This document shows positions 43,351-53,375 of a DNA stretch of 64,000 nt, in pieces (the first letter of the stretch is position 1; the number at the start of each line of letters is the position of its first letter). The DNA is from Natranaerovirga hydrolytica (lineage in GTDB: Bacteria; Bacillota; Clostridia; Lachnospirales; DSM-24629). Below the pieces are notes generated by a model that did no database searches, was not told where the DNA came from, and saw only the letters and a list, made by a program, of their open reading frames with translations. The stretch spans positions 357,575 to 421,574 of the forward strand of contig NZ_SMGQ01000011.1 of assembly GCF_004339095.1 (NCBI RefSeq). The letters run 5' to 3'. Both the position numbers and the translations under genes were made by a program.

Positions 43351-43629
43351 ATGTCACTATCAAACTTACTCAATCGAAAGTCATCAAGTTCGACGGCAAA
43401 AGATAGACTAAAATTGTTATTGATACATGACAGAGCAAATTGTTCACCAGAAGTATTGGAAATGTTAAAATCAGATATTATTAACGTTATTAGTGATTAT
43501 ATGGAGATTGATAAAGAAGGCTTGGAGTTTGAGATTACACAAACCCAATCTGACTCTTCAGATGCTTCAGTTCCAGCTTTATATGCTAATATTCCTATAA
43601 AAAGCATGCGAAGCATGTATAAGAAGTAG
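43351..43629 (+). CDS. minE: Cell division topological factor MinE
   Basis: 92 residues. RLKLLLIHDRANCSPEVLEMLKSDIINVISDY is the MinD-activating helix region; the C-terminal beta part (LEFEITQ, then ALYANIPIKSM) completes the dimer domain. It stimulates MinD ATPase. Follows minD by 11 bases, with AAGGAGGGA upstream. The presence of MinE indicates an oscillating Min system in addition to DivIVA further on in the window. Confidence 0.92.
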   Translation: MSLSNLLNRKSSSSTAKDRLKLLLIHDRANCSPEVLEMLKSDIINVISDYMEIDKEGLEFEITQTQSDSSDASVPALYANIPIKSMRSMYKK

Positions 43630-43640
43630 GAGTGTAATAA

Positions 43641-44762
43641 TTGTTTAGAAACTACGATTTTAGAAGATATGATTTTTTATTGGCGTTATTGGTTATTGGA
43701 GTGGCAATATTTGGGATTATTGCCATATCCAGTGCGTCTGAAGATGAATTTTATAAAAGACAAATTTTAGGTTTGCTTTTAGGGATTATTGCAATGGTTG
43801 TAATGTCCTTAATCGACTATAAGTTAATTGGCAAGTTTTACTGGGTTATTTATTTTGTTAACATTGGTTTATTGCTATATGTTTTGGCTTTTGGTCATAC
43901 TGTAAATAATGCAACAAGGTGGATTAACTTAGAGTTTATTAATATACAACCCTCGGAGTTTAGTAAAATATTTATGACTATTTTTATTGCTGTGTATCTA
44001 CATAAGAATAAGGATAGGATTAATAATTTTATTGTATTAATAGGGTTAGGTGTATTGGTAGCAATACCTACCTTTCTAATTAGTCAGCAGCCAGATTTGT
44101 CAACCAGTTTGGTTTTAATGTTCATATTGGTGATGATGATATTTGTTGCAGGCATCAATTACAAATATATTCTAATCGCTTTAGGCTTATTAATCCCTGC
44201 AGTTATTACATTATTTTGGTATGTTGAACAACCGGATCAAAGACTGCTTGAAGATTATCAAGTTAGACGAATTATGTCTATACGATATCCAGAAGATTAT
44301 CTATTAGAAGAAGGTTGGCAACAGTTTAATTCCATATCTGCTATTGGGTCTGGTCAATTACATGGAAAAGGTATTGCAAGTGGTGAAGTAACTTCGGTGA
44401 ATAATGCAAATTACTTATCAGAACCACAAACCGATTTTATTTTTGCTATTATAGGAGAAGAATTAGGATTTATAGGAACCAGTTTGTTATTAATAGTATT
44501 GCTTACAATACTATTAAAATGTATACTTATAGCCAAAGACGCGACAGATATGTATGGGGTCTTAATCGTCGTTGGTGTTGTATCGATCATATTGTTTCAA
44601 ACCTTTGTCAATGTTGGTGTAGCAACAGCATTGCTTCCTAATACAGGAATACCATTACCTTTTGTTAGTTATGGCATTAGTTCTTTGGTTAGTACAATGA
44701 TGGGTATTGGCATAATACTGAATATAAGTATGCAAAGAAAAAGTTTATTTAAAAGGGGGTAA
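43641..44762 (+). CDS. rodA: RodA/FtsW/SpoVE-family glycosyltransferase
   Basis: 373 residues with ten membrane helices. Motifs: [20 protein letters not shown] (SEDS signature), the catalytic-region [14 protein letters not shown], an extracellular loop rich in charged residues (about 195-245) and [20 protein letters not shown] at the end. It polymerises glycan strands. Position after min genes and with pbp2 favours RodA. TTG start 8 bases after TAGGAG. Confidence 0.9.
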   Translation: MFRNYDFRRYDFLLALLVIGVAIFGIIAISSASEDEFYKRQILGLLLGIIAMVVMSLIDYKLIGKFYWVIYFVNIGLLLYVLAFGHTVNNATRWINLEFINIQPSEFSKIFMTIFIAVYLHKNKDRINNFIVLIGLGVLVAIPTFLISQQPDLSTSLVLMFILVMMIFVAGINYKYILIALGLLIPAVITLFWYVEQPDQRLLEDYQVRRIMSIRYPEDYLLEEGWQQFNSISAIGSGQLHGKGIASGEVTSVNNANYLSEPQTDFIFAIIGEELGFIGTSLLLIVLLTILLKCILIAKDATDMYGVLIVVGVVSIILFQTFVNVGVATALLPNTGIPLPFVSYGISSLVSTMMGIGIILNISMQRKSLFKRG

Positions 44763-44770
44763 TTGATTCA

Positions 44771-45166
44771 ATGAATATAGGTTTAATCGCTCATGATACT
44801 AAAAAAAAGCTTATGCAAAATTTTTGCATTGCTTATAGAAACATTTTAAGTCAGAATGAGTTATATGCTACAGGCACAACGGGTAGATTAATTGAAGAAG
44901 TAACAAACCTAACGGTTCATAAATATTTAGCAGGGCATCTAGGAGGAGAACAGCAATTAGGTGCGCAAATTGCACATAATCAAATTGATATGGTGATATT
45001 TTTAAGAGATCCATTGTCACCAAAATCCCATGAACCAGATGTTGGTGCCGTTATGCGTTTATGTGATGTGCATAATATTCCATTAGGCACTAACTTAGCA
45101 ACAGCAGAATTGTTAATTAAGGCTCTTGATAGAGGAGATCTGGATTGGCGCAATATTTTAAAATAA
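44771..45166 (+). CDS. mgsA: Methylglyoxal synthase
   Basis: 131 residues. [19 protein letters not shown], then [20 protein letters not shown], the catalytic-Asp block [20 protein letters not shown] and [16 protein letters not shown] match MgsA along its length. It makes methylglyoxal and phosphate from dihydroxyacetone phosphate. GGGGGTAATTGATTC precedes the ATG. Last gene of the shape cluster. Confidence 0.95.
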   Translation: MNIGLIAHDTKKKLMQNFCIAYRNILSQNELYATGTTGRLIEEVTNLTVHKYLAGHLGGEQQLGAQIAHNQIDMVIFLRDPLSPKSHEPDVGAVMRLCDVHNIPLGTNLATAELLIKALDRGDLDWRNILK

Positions 45167-45168
45167 AC

Positions 45169-45198
45169 TATCACTCTTGCTTATAAGCAAGAGTGATA
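45169..45198 (+). terminator. Perfect palindrome after mgsA
   Basis: TATCACTCTTGCTTA (45169-45183) and its exact inverse TAAGCAAGAGTGATA (45184-45198) form a 30-base perfect palindrome 3 bases after the mgsA stop. No T-run follows, but the location fits the end of the operon. Confidence 0.6.
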
Positions 45199-45302
45199 TT
45201 ACATATACGACACATTAATCAAAGGATATAAGTGGTTTTATATTTTTTTGTGATAACATAAGCCATTACAAAAAATAAAAAAAGAGTTGGGGGATTGATT
45301 TA

Positions 45303-46679
45303 ATGTTTTGTAAAAATTGTGGTAAGGCCGTAAAAAAGGATGGTAAATTTTGTAATCACTGCGGTACAAAAGTAGAGGGCAAAATCCAAAAACACAATGA
45401 AGAAAGTAGCAACACTTTAGAAGGCTATACCTTTAACCAAGAAACTTTATGGATGGCTCTTAAAATTACTTCTGTTAGTTTAGGAGTCACTTTTTTTCTA
45501 TCTACACTTGTGAGTTTAATATATTTTTGGATACAAAAATCCAATGCCTTTATGAGCCGTTCCTATGAAGTTTTTGATATTGTTAACGTAATGAATCATT
45601 CATTATTTAACAAGTTGACAATGAATGGTGATGGTCAAGTCATTCGTTTTTTAGTCTTATTACTTATTCCTATTTTAGCTATTTTTATTGGGTATAAGAT
45701 TTTTTATAGAAAAAGTGAATTGATATTAGATGGCATTTTGGCATTATGCAATGGATTGTTTTTTTCTATAATTAACTTAATCATTACATTGATTATAAGA
45801 AGCGAGAATATGACGTATGCTTCATTCTATACTTTTTTTAATACTTTTTTTATCGTTGCAGTGATTAGTTTTGTTTTATCAAAATTAAAAAACAATGAAT
45901 TCAGTCTAAATAACACAGTGTTAAAGAATATAAAAATCATATTAACACCAATTGCACTGATTACCGTGGTATTTACAACAATTAATATAATATATTTTAT
46001 TGTTTTTACAAGGGAAATACTGTCTATTACTTACGTAGTAAGCATTGCACTTTTAATCCCTAATATCTTATTATACAGTTTTTTATTCTTAATGGGCATA
46101 CCGATGACTATGGGGGATGCTTTATTTGATATTTTTGGAATAAGAATGGGTGTAAGCTTATATAGAGAATTTACTTTTATAAATATAGTGCTTATGATAG
46201 TGATATTATTAATAACCATTCATAGTATGTATAAAATATATAAAAATAATAAAGAAGATTTTGTAGAAAAAATGTCTAAAACCATTTTAGCCATGGGCAT
46301 TATGAATATGTTCATTGCCATATACTCAAGACAGAGGTATTCTTTTAGTGACATAACTTTTTACACAGGAATTAATCCTTTTGCTGCATTATTTATTACC
46401 GTTTTATTTTTTGGTACAATGGCTTTATTGGTTTACTATTTAAATAATAAAAAATTTATATTAAGCATTCATTCTATTTTTACCGACTTTAAAATAACAA
46501 TTTTTATAGCCATAGGATTACTCATTATAATCAATCATATATTTAGTTTTAACGCTGTAAAAAATGATGATTTATTAGAAGTGATTTATTATAATTCTTA
46601 CAGCGTTGTTGATGTTTTTCACTACAGTTTTGGTTTTGGTTACAATGCCCTGTATAATATACTTAATCAACTCTTTTAA
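45303..46679 (+). CDS. Zinc-ribbon multi-pass membrane protein
   Basis: 458 residues. An N-terminal zinc ribbon (MFCKNCGKAVKKDGKFCNHC) leads through a charged linker into about ten to twelve membrane helices. The zinc ribbon plus hydrophobic body is common in uncharacterised Clostridia proteins. No transport or enzyme motif was seen. GGGGGATTGATTTA upstream of the ATG. Monocistronic, with a terminator at 46685. Confidence 0.6.
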   Translation: MFCKNCGKAVKKDGKFCNHCGTKVEGKIQKHNEESSNTLEGYTFNQETLWMALKITSVSLGVTFFLSTLVSLIYFWIQKSNAFMSRSYEVFDIVNVMNHSLFNKLTMNGDGQVIRFLVLLLIPILAIFIGYKIFYRKSELILDGILALCNGLFFSIINLIITLIIRSENMTYASFYTFFNTFFIVAVISFVLSKLKNNEFSLNNTVLKNIKIILTPIALITVVFTTINIIYFIVFTREILSITYVVSIALLIPNILLYSFLFLMGIPMTMGDALFDIFGIRMGVSLYREFTFINIVLMIVILLITIHSMYKIYKNNKEDFVEKMSKTILAMGIMNMFIAIYSRQRYSFSDITFYTGINPFAALFITVLFFGTMALLVYYLNNKKFILSIHSIFTDFKITIFIAIGLLIIINHIFSFNAVKNDDLLEVIYYNSYSVVDVFHYSFGFGYNALYNILNQLF

Positions 46680-46684
46680 AACAC

Positions 46685-46735
46685 AATAGCTTTGTTTCTA
46701 AATAATATTATTTAGTAATAAAGCTATTATTTTAT
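46685..46735 (+). terminator. Terminator after the zinc-ribbon gene
   Basis: AATAGCTTT (46685-46693) pairs with AAAGCTATT (46720-46728), enclosing a second perfect stem (CTAAATAAT/ATTATTTAG). It is followed by ATTTTAT. Confidence 0.75.
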
Positions 46736-46822
46736 AATATAAATTGATTTTTTTATGATTTTATGAAAAAAAATATAACAATTAGGTCATACTATTAGAA
46801 AAGGTAATGAGGAGATATAGTT

Positions 46823-47797
46823 ATGAAAAGATTTTTAGCAATTGTTGTAGCCAGTATGTTCATTTTAACAAGTTGTACCAGTCAAGGAGACTCTAATATA
46901 CATAATTACGCTTATCCCATACTAGAATCTACTCATTCATTTAATAAAGATGATATAGAGCAGCTGAAACCTTTATCAGAGGATATATGTATTGTACCAC
47001 CGGAATACGAGAATACAGTCAGAGTTGATTTGAAGACAACTTCAAATTTATTAATTGATGTTCATAACCAAGAAGTATTATATGCAGAAGATATTTTCAA
47101 AAAAATATATCCAGCAAGTATTACTAAAATTATGACAGCGATTCTATTAATAGAACATGGTGACTTAGAAGAAGAAGTGATTGTTGAAAGTGAGTTTAAC
47201 CATTTGGTTTTTGATGCAAAAAGAACTGGTTTACAAAAAGGTGATGTTATTACAGCAGAAGATTTATTATATGCTATTTTACTAGATTCTGGTAATGATT
47301 CAGCTATTGTTGTAGCAGAATATATAGGTGGCAGTGTAGAGCATTTTGTAGAAATGATGAACCAACGTGCAATAGACATAGGGGCTGTTCATACTCAATT
47401 TGCTAACCCTCATGGGCTTTACGACGAAAATCAGTACACAACAGCATATGATTTGTACTTGATTTTTAACGAAGCCATAAAAAAAGATGAATTTAAAGAA
47501 GCCATTAAATTACCTTACTATAACATAACATACAAAAACAATCATTCAGAATTGGTCAATAAAACATTAATGAACACCAATTTATTTTTGCACAATATAT
47601 ATCCAGTGAATAGCCAAAGCATTATATGGGGTGGAAAAACAGGATATATAGAAAAGTCGGGATACAATTTGGTGTTATTAAGTTATATAGATGACAATCC
47701 GTATATATCCTTAATTATTGGTTCTCAAACAAGAGAAGCGTCATTTGAGGATATGACTAAGTTACTGAATTCCATACAGATGATTAACTTAAGATAA
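46823..47797 (+). CDS. D-alanyl-D-alanine carboxypeptidase (S11), lipoprotein
   Basis: 324 residues. A lipoprotein signal ends in the lipobox LTSC (Cys about 17). S11 motifs: YPASITKIMTAIL (S-x-x-K), SGNDSAI (S-x-N) and WGGKTGYIEKSG (K-T-G). It trims terminal D-Ala from peptidoglycan stem peptides at the outer face of the membrane. Related to DacF/DacB types. The C-terminal domain of large S11 enzymes is short or missing. GAGGAGA precedes the ATG. The 282-base region after it (47798-48079) holds no gene I can support. Confidence 0.85.
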   Translation: MKRFLAIVVASMFILTSCTSQGDSNIHNYAYPILESTHSFNKDDIEQLKPLSEDICIVPPEYENTVRVDLKTTSNLLIDVHNQEVLYAEDIFKKIYPASITKIMTAILLIEHGDLEEEVIVESEFNHLVFDAKRTGLQKGDVITAEDLLYAILLDSGNDSAIVVAEYIGGSVEHFVEMMNQRAIDIGAVHTQFANPHGLYDENQYTTAYDLYLIFNEAIKKDEFKEAIKLPYYNITYKNNHSELVNKTLMNTNLFLHNIYPVNSQSIIWGGKTGYIEKSGYNLVLLSYIDDNPYISLIIGSQTREASFEDMTKLLNSIQMINLR

Positions 47798-48008
47798 TAA
47801 AAAATAATAATTTTCCTTAATTTATTGTAAAGTGAAATGAAACAACATATAATGAATTATATCAATCATAATTAATAACAATGATGGCAATCTATCATTC
47901 AAATTTAACTTCTAACTTCAATAGTATTCATTAAATTAGATTACTCCAGTGTATAAGTAAGTTGTTGTCATTATAAAAAATGCATGAATAGCTATTTTGT
48001 TTAATGAC

Positions 48009-48029
48009 CCTATATTTATAAAATATAGG
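48009..48029. other. 9-bp stem-loop upstream of the P-loop gene
   Basis: CCTATATTT (48009-48017) pairs perfectly with AAATATAGG (48021-48029) around an ATA loop, 50 bases before the ATG at 48080. It may be an operator or transcript structure. Confidence 0.4.
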
Positions 48030-48079
48030 TTGTTAGTATAGTAACCAAGCAATTTTATTTTTTAAAGGAGGAGATTACT

Positions 48080-48493
48080 ATGATTAGTATTCTAGCTGGT
48101 GACACTGGAGATGGAAAGACAAAACAGTTAATGGGTATGGCAAATACGTCTGTTCGTACCCTAAAGGGCAATATTGTTTTTGTAACCAATAGCAATCGGT
48201 ATAGTTTAGAAATTAACCATAAGATAAGGTATATTAATGTTAAAGAATTTCCAATAATGGATTCAAATGAATTTTATGGTTTTGTATGTGGGATTTTATC
48301 TGAGGATCACGATATTAATGAAATATATTTGGATAGTTTATTAAAACTTGCTACAATTGAAATAAGTGAAGTAACGCCCCTAATTGAAAAATTAGAAAGA
48401 ATATCAAAAAGATATAACGTGAAATTTATTTTGGGTCTTAGTTGTGAAGTGTCTAATGTTCCCAATGGATTAAAAGAGTATTTAGTGGCATAA
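48080..48493 (+). CDS. Small P-loop ATP-binding protein
   Basis: 137 residues. A Walker A motif GDTGDGKTKQL lies at residues 7-17. A later hydrophobic strand KFILGLSCEVSN could hold a Walker B-like position but lacks a clear acidic residue after it. No named family recognised. AAAGGAGGAG precedes the ATG. Its transcript ends in a strong hairpin shared with the convergent DUF378 gene. Confidence 0.6.
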   Translation: MISILAGDTGDGKTKQLMGMANTSVRTLKGNIVFVTNSNRYSLEINHKIRYINVKEFPIMDSNEFYGFVCGILSEDHDINEIYLDSLLKLATIEISEVTPLIEKLERISKRYNVKFILGLSCEVSNVPNGLKEYLVA

Positions 48494-48497
48494 CACA

Positions 48498-48527
48498 AAG
48501 GAGGTAGATAATGATATCTACCTCCTT
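48498..48527. terminator. Bidirectional terminator between convergent genes
   Basis: AAGGAGGTAGATA (48498-48510) pairs perfectly with TATCTACCTCCTT (48515-48527) around ATGA. It serves the gene ending at 48493 and the minus-strand gene ending at 48534. The arms happen to include a ribosome-site-like AGGAGG, but no gene follows it. Confidence 0.8.
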
Positions 48528-48533
48528 ATGCAT

Positions 48534-48737
48534 TTATTCTTCGTTTTTAAGTCTTCCAAAGTATGTTATAGCATATAAGCCTGCAATACCTACTAGGGAG
48601 AAGATTACTCTGCTAAAAGCTGATTCAGCACCACCAAATAAAGCACCAACCAAGTCAAAGTTAAAGAAACCTACAAGTCCCCAGTTGATGGAACCGATTA
48701 CAACTAAAACTAAAGCTATATAATCTAAAGTCTTCAT
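48534..48737 (-). CDS. DUF378 membrane protein
   Basis: 67 residues with two membrane helices. TLDYIALVLVVIGSINWGLV, then FFNFDLVGALFG and GLYAITYF, match DUF378, a small membrane family of unknown role. On the minus strand, AAAGGAGGAAA precedes the ATG. It is the only minus-strand gene in the second half of the window. Confidence 0.9.
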   Translation of the reverse strand: MKTLDYIALVLVVIGSINWGLVGFFNFDLVGALFGGAESAFSRVIFSLVGIAGLYAITYFGRLKNEE

Positions 48738-48896
48738 TTTTATTTCCTCCTTTATTCTATCTATTAATAGTGTGTCTTTTTTTTAAAATTTTATTATGTT
48801 ATTATTTCTCAATTTTACTTTTTTTAAAAAATGATGAGGTTATGCATTTTTTCAGAAATAAAACGATAGAATAATATAAAAAAGCAAAGAGGGTAA

Positions 48897-50153
48897 ATGA
48901 TGAATAAAATATTGACAAATAAGGAACAAAAGGATTTTATCTATTCAATATTAGAACCTAATTTAAAGTTTAAAAAAGAGGATGGAAGCGAAGATAAACA
49001 TGCCATTAGTCGATTTCAAAAAGAAAATAATTTAGAGGTTACATCCAAATTAGATGAAGCCACATTTAAAAAACTTATGGATCAAGTTAATGGTTTTGAA
49101 GACTATATCATAAAAAAAGATGATAAACTATTTGATTTAATGAAAAGAAAAAAGTCTTTGTGTCATAAAACCCTAACAGCCAATCCAAAACTTAATCCTT
49201 TTTTATTAAATGAAGGTCAGTCCATTGCCATTCCATATAATAAAAATGTGGTGCCAACACATCTTAATTATACATATGACATTTTAGAAATGAATTTGAA
49301 ATCTTTATCTAAAAGATATCCGTTTATAAAAGTTGATTCTATTGGAAAAAGTGTTGATAACAGAGCTTTATACCGTGTAAGACTTGGGAAAGGAAAAAAA
49401 AGAGTTAGCTTTAACGGCAGCCACCATGGTAATGAATGGATAACATCGTTGTTTTTAATGGTTTGGCTAGAAAACTTTCTAAATGTATATTCTTACAAAG
49501 GATATATTAAAGGCTATAGCACAGCAAAGATATGGAATCGAGTGACCTTAGATATTATTCCAATGGTTAATCCAGACGGTGTAGAGCTGGTTACCAATGG
49601 ATTGAAAAATATTATTAGAAATAGAAATAGACTTTATAGATGGAATAATTATCAAACGAATTTTTCTAATTGGAAAGCTAATATAAATGGCGTTGACTTA
49701 AATAGAAATTATGATGCCAATTTTAATGGGTATAAAAAAGTTGAAAAAGAAATGAATATATTTGGGCCATCACCAGCATTATATAGTGGTGATTTTCCAG
49801 GTTGTGAACCTGAATCAAAGGCAATGATAGAAACAACATTAGAAAACAAATATGACTTAATGATGGCTTATCATACTCAAGGAGAAGAAATTTTTTATAC
49901 GCCAATTACGCCAAGCAATAATGACTCTAACTATCAGATGGCATTAGAATTAAGTGAGATCAGTGGCTATCAATTAGCTGTTCCCGATGTATCTCAAGCA
50001 TATGCAGGCTACAAAGATTGGTTTGTAACACAGTTTAAAAAACCAGGGTTTACAATAGAAGCTGGAAAAGGCACAAATCCAATCCCAATTCAACAATTAC
50101 CTATAATATATGAGCAAAATGAAGCAATGCTACTTAAAGCACTCTATATGTAA
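48897..50153 (+). CDS. M14-family zinc carboxypeptidase with wall-binding N-terminus
   Basis: 418 residues. Residues 1-65 resemble a peptidoglycan-binding module (SRFQKENNLEVTSKLDEATF) and 70-117 a LysM-like domain. The M14 domain shows zinc ligands in GSHHGNEWITS (His and Glu, about 181-185) and the His in MMAYHTQGEEIF, plus the catalytic Glu in FTIEAGKGTNP. It resembles gamma-D-glutamyl-meso-diaminopimelate endopeptidases, which cleave stem peptides of wall or cortex. No signal peptide, so a spore or lysis role is possible. Start ATG 48897 or 48900. Confidence 0.8.
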   Translation: MMNKILTNKEQKDFIYSILEPNLKFKKEDGSEDKHAISRFQKENNLEVTSKLDEATFKKLMDQVNGFEDYIIKKDDKLFDLMKRKKSLCHKTLTANPKLNPFLLNEGQSIAIPYNKNVVPTHLNYTYDILEMNLKSLSKRYPFIKVDSIGKSVDNRALYRVRLGKGKKRVSFNGSHHGNEWITSLFLMVWLENFLNVYSYKGYIKGYSTAKIWNRVTLDIIPMVNPDGVELVTNGLKNIIRNRNRLYRWNNYQTNFSNWKANINGVDLNRNYDANFNGYKKVEKEMNIFGPSPALYSGDFPGCEPESKAMIETTLENKYDLMMAYHTQGEEIFYTPITPSNNDSNYQMALELSEISGYQLAVPDVSQAYAGYKDWFVTQFKKPGFTIEAGKGTNPIPIQQLPIIYEQNEAMLLKALYM

Positions 50154-50318
50154 TTCATTATGGTAAGATAAGATTATATAAATAAGTATTTTAAATTAGT
50201 AAAAAACGTACTATAATACTTACATAGATAAAACAATTTTAATAGGACTATGGTAACAGAATGCCAAGATAGTTATTGAGATTATTCCTAAAATGATATA
50301 AAATAAAGGAGCATATGA

Positions 50319-51269
50319 ATGCATAATAACAAAAGACTATATTACAAATACTCAGATTATCTAAAAGATAAATATCAAGATAAAGTGTATAAGTTACCTG
50401 TTAATTTACCGGTGACTTGCCCAAATCGTTTGCAAGGTGAAAAAGGCTGTCATTTTTGTGCAGAAGTAGGAACAGGCTTTGAAATGCTATCAGATAAAAT
50501 AGATGTAGAAAATCAGTTATTAACGAACAAAGCGTACATAAAGAAAAAATATAAGGCCAACAAATTCATAGCCTACTTTCAAAATTACACCAATACATTT
50601 TTACCCTTAGATGATTTTGAGAAATACATTAATGAAGCTATTATTGATGATGTGGTTGAAATTGCTATATCTACTCGACCAGATTGTATTAGAAAAGATT
50701 ATCTAGAAGTCTTATCAAAAGCAAAAGAAAAAGGTGTTGAAATAACTATAGAATTAGGGCTTCAAACGGTTAATTATCACACGTTAGATGCCATTAATAG
50801 AGGACATTCCTTAGCAGAATTTATTAATGGGGTTATGTTAATAAAATCCTATGGTTTTGAGATCTGTACCCATTTAATTTTGAACTTACCAGGTGATCAG
50901 CAATTAGACAGCATAGAAAATGCCAAAGTTTTAAGTGCGCTTGGCATTAATCAAATAAAATTACATTCTTTGTATATTGCCAAAAATACAACAATGGCAC
51001 AATTGTATAGGGATCAAAAAATACAGATTTGTTCAAAAGAGGATTATATTGAAAGAGTGATTGCTTTTTTGGAGCATTTAAGCCCAGATGTTGCTGTTCA
51101 AAGATTATTAGGTCGGGCACCAAAAGAAGAAACTTTATTTTGTAATTGGAACACAAGTTGGTGGCTTATAAAAGAAGCAATTGAAAATAACATGACCCAA
51201 AGAAGAACCTATCAAGGAAAAAAATACAATTATTTAAATGGTAGTGGATTAATGAAAGGGTGCTATTAA
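50319..51269 (+). CDS. TIGR01212-family radical SAM protein
   Basis: 316 residues. VNLPVTCPNRLQGEKGCHFC carries the radical SAM cysteines in the C-x8-C-x2-C spacing typical of the YhcC/TIGR01212 family. AIIDDVVEIAISTRPDCI and GLQTVNYHTLDAINRGHSL are further family blocks. Function unknown; it is widespread in bacteria. AAGGAG 7 bases upstream. The stop is 2 bases before the next start. Confidence 0.85.
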   Translation: MHNNKRLYYKYSDYLKDKYQDKVYKLPVNLPVTCPNRLQGEKGCHFCAEVGTGFEMLSDKIDVENQLLTNKAYIKKKYKANKFIAYFQNYTNTFLPLDDFEKYINEAIIDDVVEIAISTRPDCIRKDYLEVLSKAKEKGVEITIELGLQTVNYHTLDAINRGHSLAEFINGVMLIKSYGFEICTHLILNLPGDQQLDSIENAKVLSALGINQIKLHSLYIAKNTTMAQLYRDQKIQICSKEDYIERVIAFLEHLSPDVAVQRLLGRAPKEETLFCNWNTSWWLIKEAIENNMTQRRTYQGKKYNYLNGSGLMKGCY

Positions 51270-51271
51270 TC

Positions 51272-52588
51272 TTGGAAAAAGAAATCAAAAGAAAAAAACC
51301 TTTCAATGTTGGATTATTAATCTATTTAGTATTAATTATATATGTGCTAATATATGTAATCACCTACTTTTCTAGGGATAATATTCCAAGAGTGGAAGCT
51401 TTATCAGGCACAATCATAGAAAGTGAAAGATTTGAAGGCATTATTACTCGTGAAGAAAAAGTGGTCTTAAGTGAACAAGAAGGTTATGTAAATCGTTTTT
51501 TTCGCAATGGTGAACGAGTGGCCAATAATGCCATTATGGCAACTGTATCCGAACAAAACAGACAAAGAGCACAAGAAATTACTCAGTTAGATCAAAATGA
51601 ATTAACCCTGTTAAATGAGGAATTATTTGAATATAAAAGAAATTATAGCGATACCCATTATAATGAACTGTATGTCTTAAAAAGTACTTTAGATAATAAG
51701 TTGTTAGAATTTAATTTTGTTGTAGAAGATATAGGGGAGGAATCCGATACAAATATTATTAGGAGTTTAGAATCTGGTTTGATCTCATACGAATTAGACG
51801 GTTTAGAAAATGTTACCGTAGATGATATAGATAATATAGATATAGATGGTCTATCTAGTAGAATAGAGCAACAACAACTATTAAAAGAATATATTGAGAT
51901 AGGAGAACCTTTATATAGGATCATACAATCACAAACTTGGCAAGTGACTTTTCCTATCACACAGTCTTTAGAGAATTACATTGAGAATAAAAGCTCGCTG
52001 ACCATAAAAGATGTCCATTCAAACATGGCTTTAACGGGACAAATTATAGACTATGATGATGAAAGAATTGTTTTAGAGTTTAATAGATATGTTAACGACT
52101 ATATGAACCAAAGATTCTTAGAATTCGAAATCATATATGAAGAAGTTGAAGGCATAAAAATACCTAACAGTGCTATTGTAGAAAAAACTTTTTTTCAGAT
52201 TCCTAAGGAGTATGTAACAAGAAGTGGTAACCAAAGTGGTTTAATGAAAGTAAGCTATCTGGATGATGGTACAGAATCAGTAGAATTTATACCTTTTTAT
52301 ATGAATTATAGAGATGAAGATTATTATTATATAAGAGATAGTGTTGTCCATGAAAATGATTTGATACGAAAGCCAAACGACACAGAAACTTATAGAATAA
52401 GTACATCCGTTCAATTAGAAGGCGTATATGATTCTGTTAGAGGCTATGCTAACTTTAAATTAATTGAGAAAGTGTATTCCAATGATATGTACAGTGTTGT
52501 AAAAAGAGACACATCCTATGGAATCCGTTTATACGATCATATCATTATTGATGGATCACAGGTTGAAGAAAATCAAATTATTCTATAA
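51272..52588 (+). CDS. HlyD-like membrane-anchored protein
   Basis: 438 residues. A basic N-terminus and one membrane helix (about 14-32) are followed by an outside domain with a biotinyl-lipoyl-like strand pattern (GIITREEKVVLSEQEGYVNR, then GERVANNAIMATVS), a helical hairpin and a beta-rich C-terminus. This is the layout of HlyD-type adaptor proteins, which in Clostridia are often found beside ylm/divIVA genes. No transporter gene is adjacent. TTG 51272 after AAAGGGTG. Confidence 0.65.
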   Translation: MEKEIKRKKPFNVGLLIYLVLIIYVLIYVITYFSRDNIPRVEALSGTIIESERFEGIITREEKVVLSEQEGYVNRFFRNGERVANNAIMATVSEQNRQRAQEITQLDQNELTLLNEELFEYKRNYSDTHYNELYVLKSTLDNKLLEFNFVVEDIGEESDTNIIRSLESGLISYELDGLENVTVDDIDNIDIDGLSSRIEQQQLLKEYIEIGEPLYRIIQSQTWQVTFPITQSLENYIENKSSLTIKDVHSNMALTGQIIDYDDERIVLEFNRYVNDYMNQRFLEFEIIYEEVEGIKIPNSAIVEKTFFQIPKEYVTRSGNQSGLMKVSYLDDGTESVEFIPFYMNYRDEDYYYIRDSVVHENDLIRKPNDTETYRISTSVQLEGVYDSVRGYANFKLIEKVYSNDMYSVVKRDTSYGIRLYDHIIIDGSQVEENQIIL

Positions 52589-52661
52589 AAGTCTAATTAT
52601 TATATTTGTTTTTTTATGCCAACAAAGGGCACAAGATAAGTCAAAAGAAAAGGGTGGTATA

Positions 52662-53363
52662 ATGCGTATAAAAGACAATCTTAATGCAGTTACATTAAAT
52701 ATCCATAAAGCTTGCAAAAAAGTCAACAGAGATCCAAAAGAAATTACTTTAATAGCCGTAAGCAAAACAAAGCCAAATGAGGCCATTTTAGAAGCTTATG
52801 ATGAAGGTATCATTGATTTTGGAGAGAATAAGGTTCAAGAATTAAAAGATAAAATCAATGAAATCAACAAAAGTGATCCAGCCATTCATTGGCATTTTAT
52901 CGGCCATTTGCAAAGAAACAAGGTTAAATACATTATAGAGAAAGTGGATTTGATCCATTCTGTAGATAGTGTAAGATTGGCTAAGAAAATAAATGAAGAA
53001 GCAAAAAAACACAAAGTCTACTGCGATGTTTTGATACAAGTAAATATAGCAAAAGAAGAAAGTAAATATGGTTTTGAAGAAGAGAACACCCTTCAGGTCA
53101 TAAAGGAAATAGCCACATTAGAGCATATTAAGATAAAAGGCTTAATGACCATAGCACCATATACGGATAATCCAGAAGACAATAGAGAAAATTTTAGGAA
53201 AATGAAAGATTTATATGTTGACATAAAAAGTAAAAACATTGATAATGTTAATATGGAGATTTTATCCATGGGAATGACTAACGATTATGAGGTTGCCATT
53301 GAAGAAGGTGCAACTATGGTAAGAGTTGGGACAGGTATATTCGGAAAAAGAAAATATGTTTAG
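52662..53363 (+). CDS. ylmE: YggS/YlmE-family PLP-binding protein
   Basis: 233 residues. LIAVSKTKPNEAILEAYDEG contains the PLP-binding Lys (about 36); DFGENKVQELKDK, HWHFIGHLQRNKVKYI and LSMGMTNDYEVAIEEG are the conserved family blocks. The family helps balance cellular PLP; no catalytic activity is known. ATG 52662 follows GGGTGG; the frame is open earlier and overlaps the previous gene without a ribosome site. First gene of the ylm cluster. Confidence 0.93.
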   Translation: MRIKDNLNAVTLNIHKACKKVNRDPKEITLIAVSKTKPNEAILEAYDEGIIDFGENKVQELKDKINEINKSDPAIHWHFIGHLQRNKVKYIIEKVDLIHSVDSVRLAKKINEEAKKHKVYCDVLIQVNIAKEESKYGFEEENTLQVIKEIATLEHIKIKGLMTIAPYTDNPEDNRENFRKMKDLYVDIKSKNIDNVNMEILSMGMTNDYEVAIEEGATMVRVGTGIFGKRKYV

Positions 53364-53375
53364 GGGTGTGAATGT

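Noticed and set aside
48511-48723. 70-codon plus-strand frame opposite the DUF378 gene
   Set aside because: The apparent AGGAGG is part of the terminator stem, and the minus-strand DUF378 protein is a clear family match.
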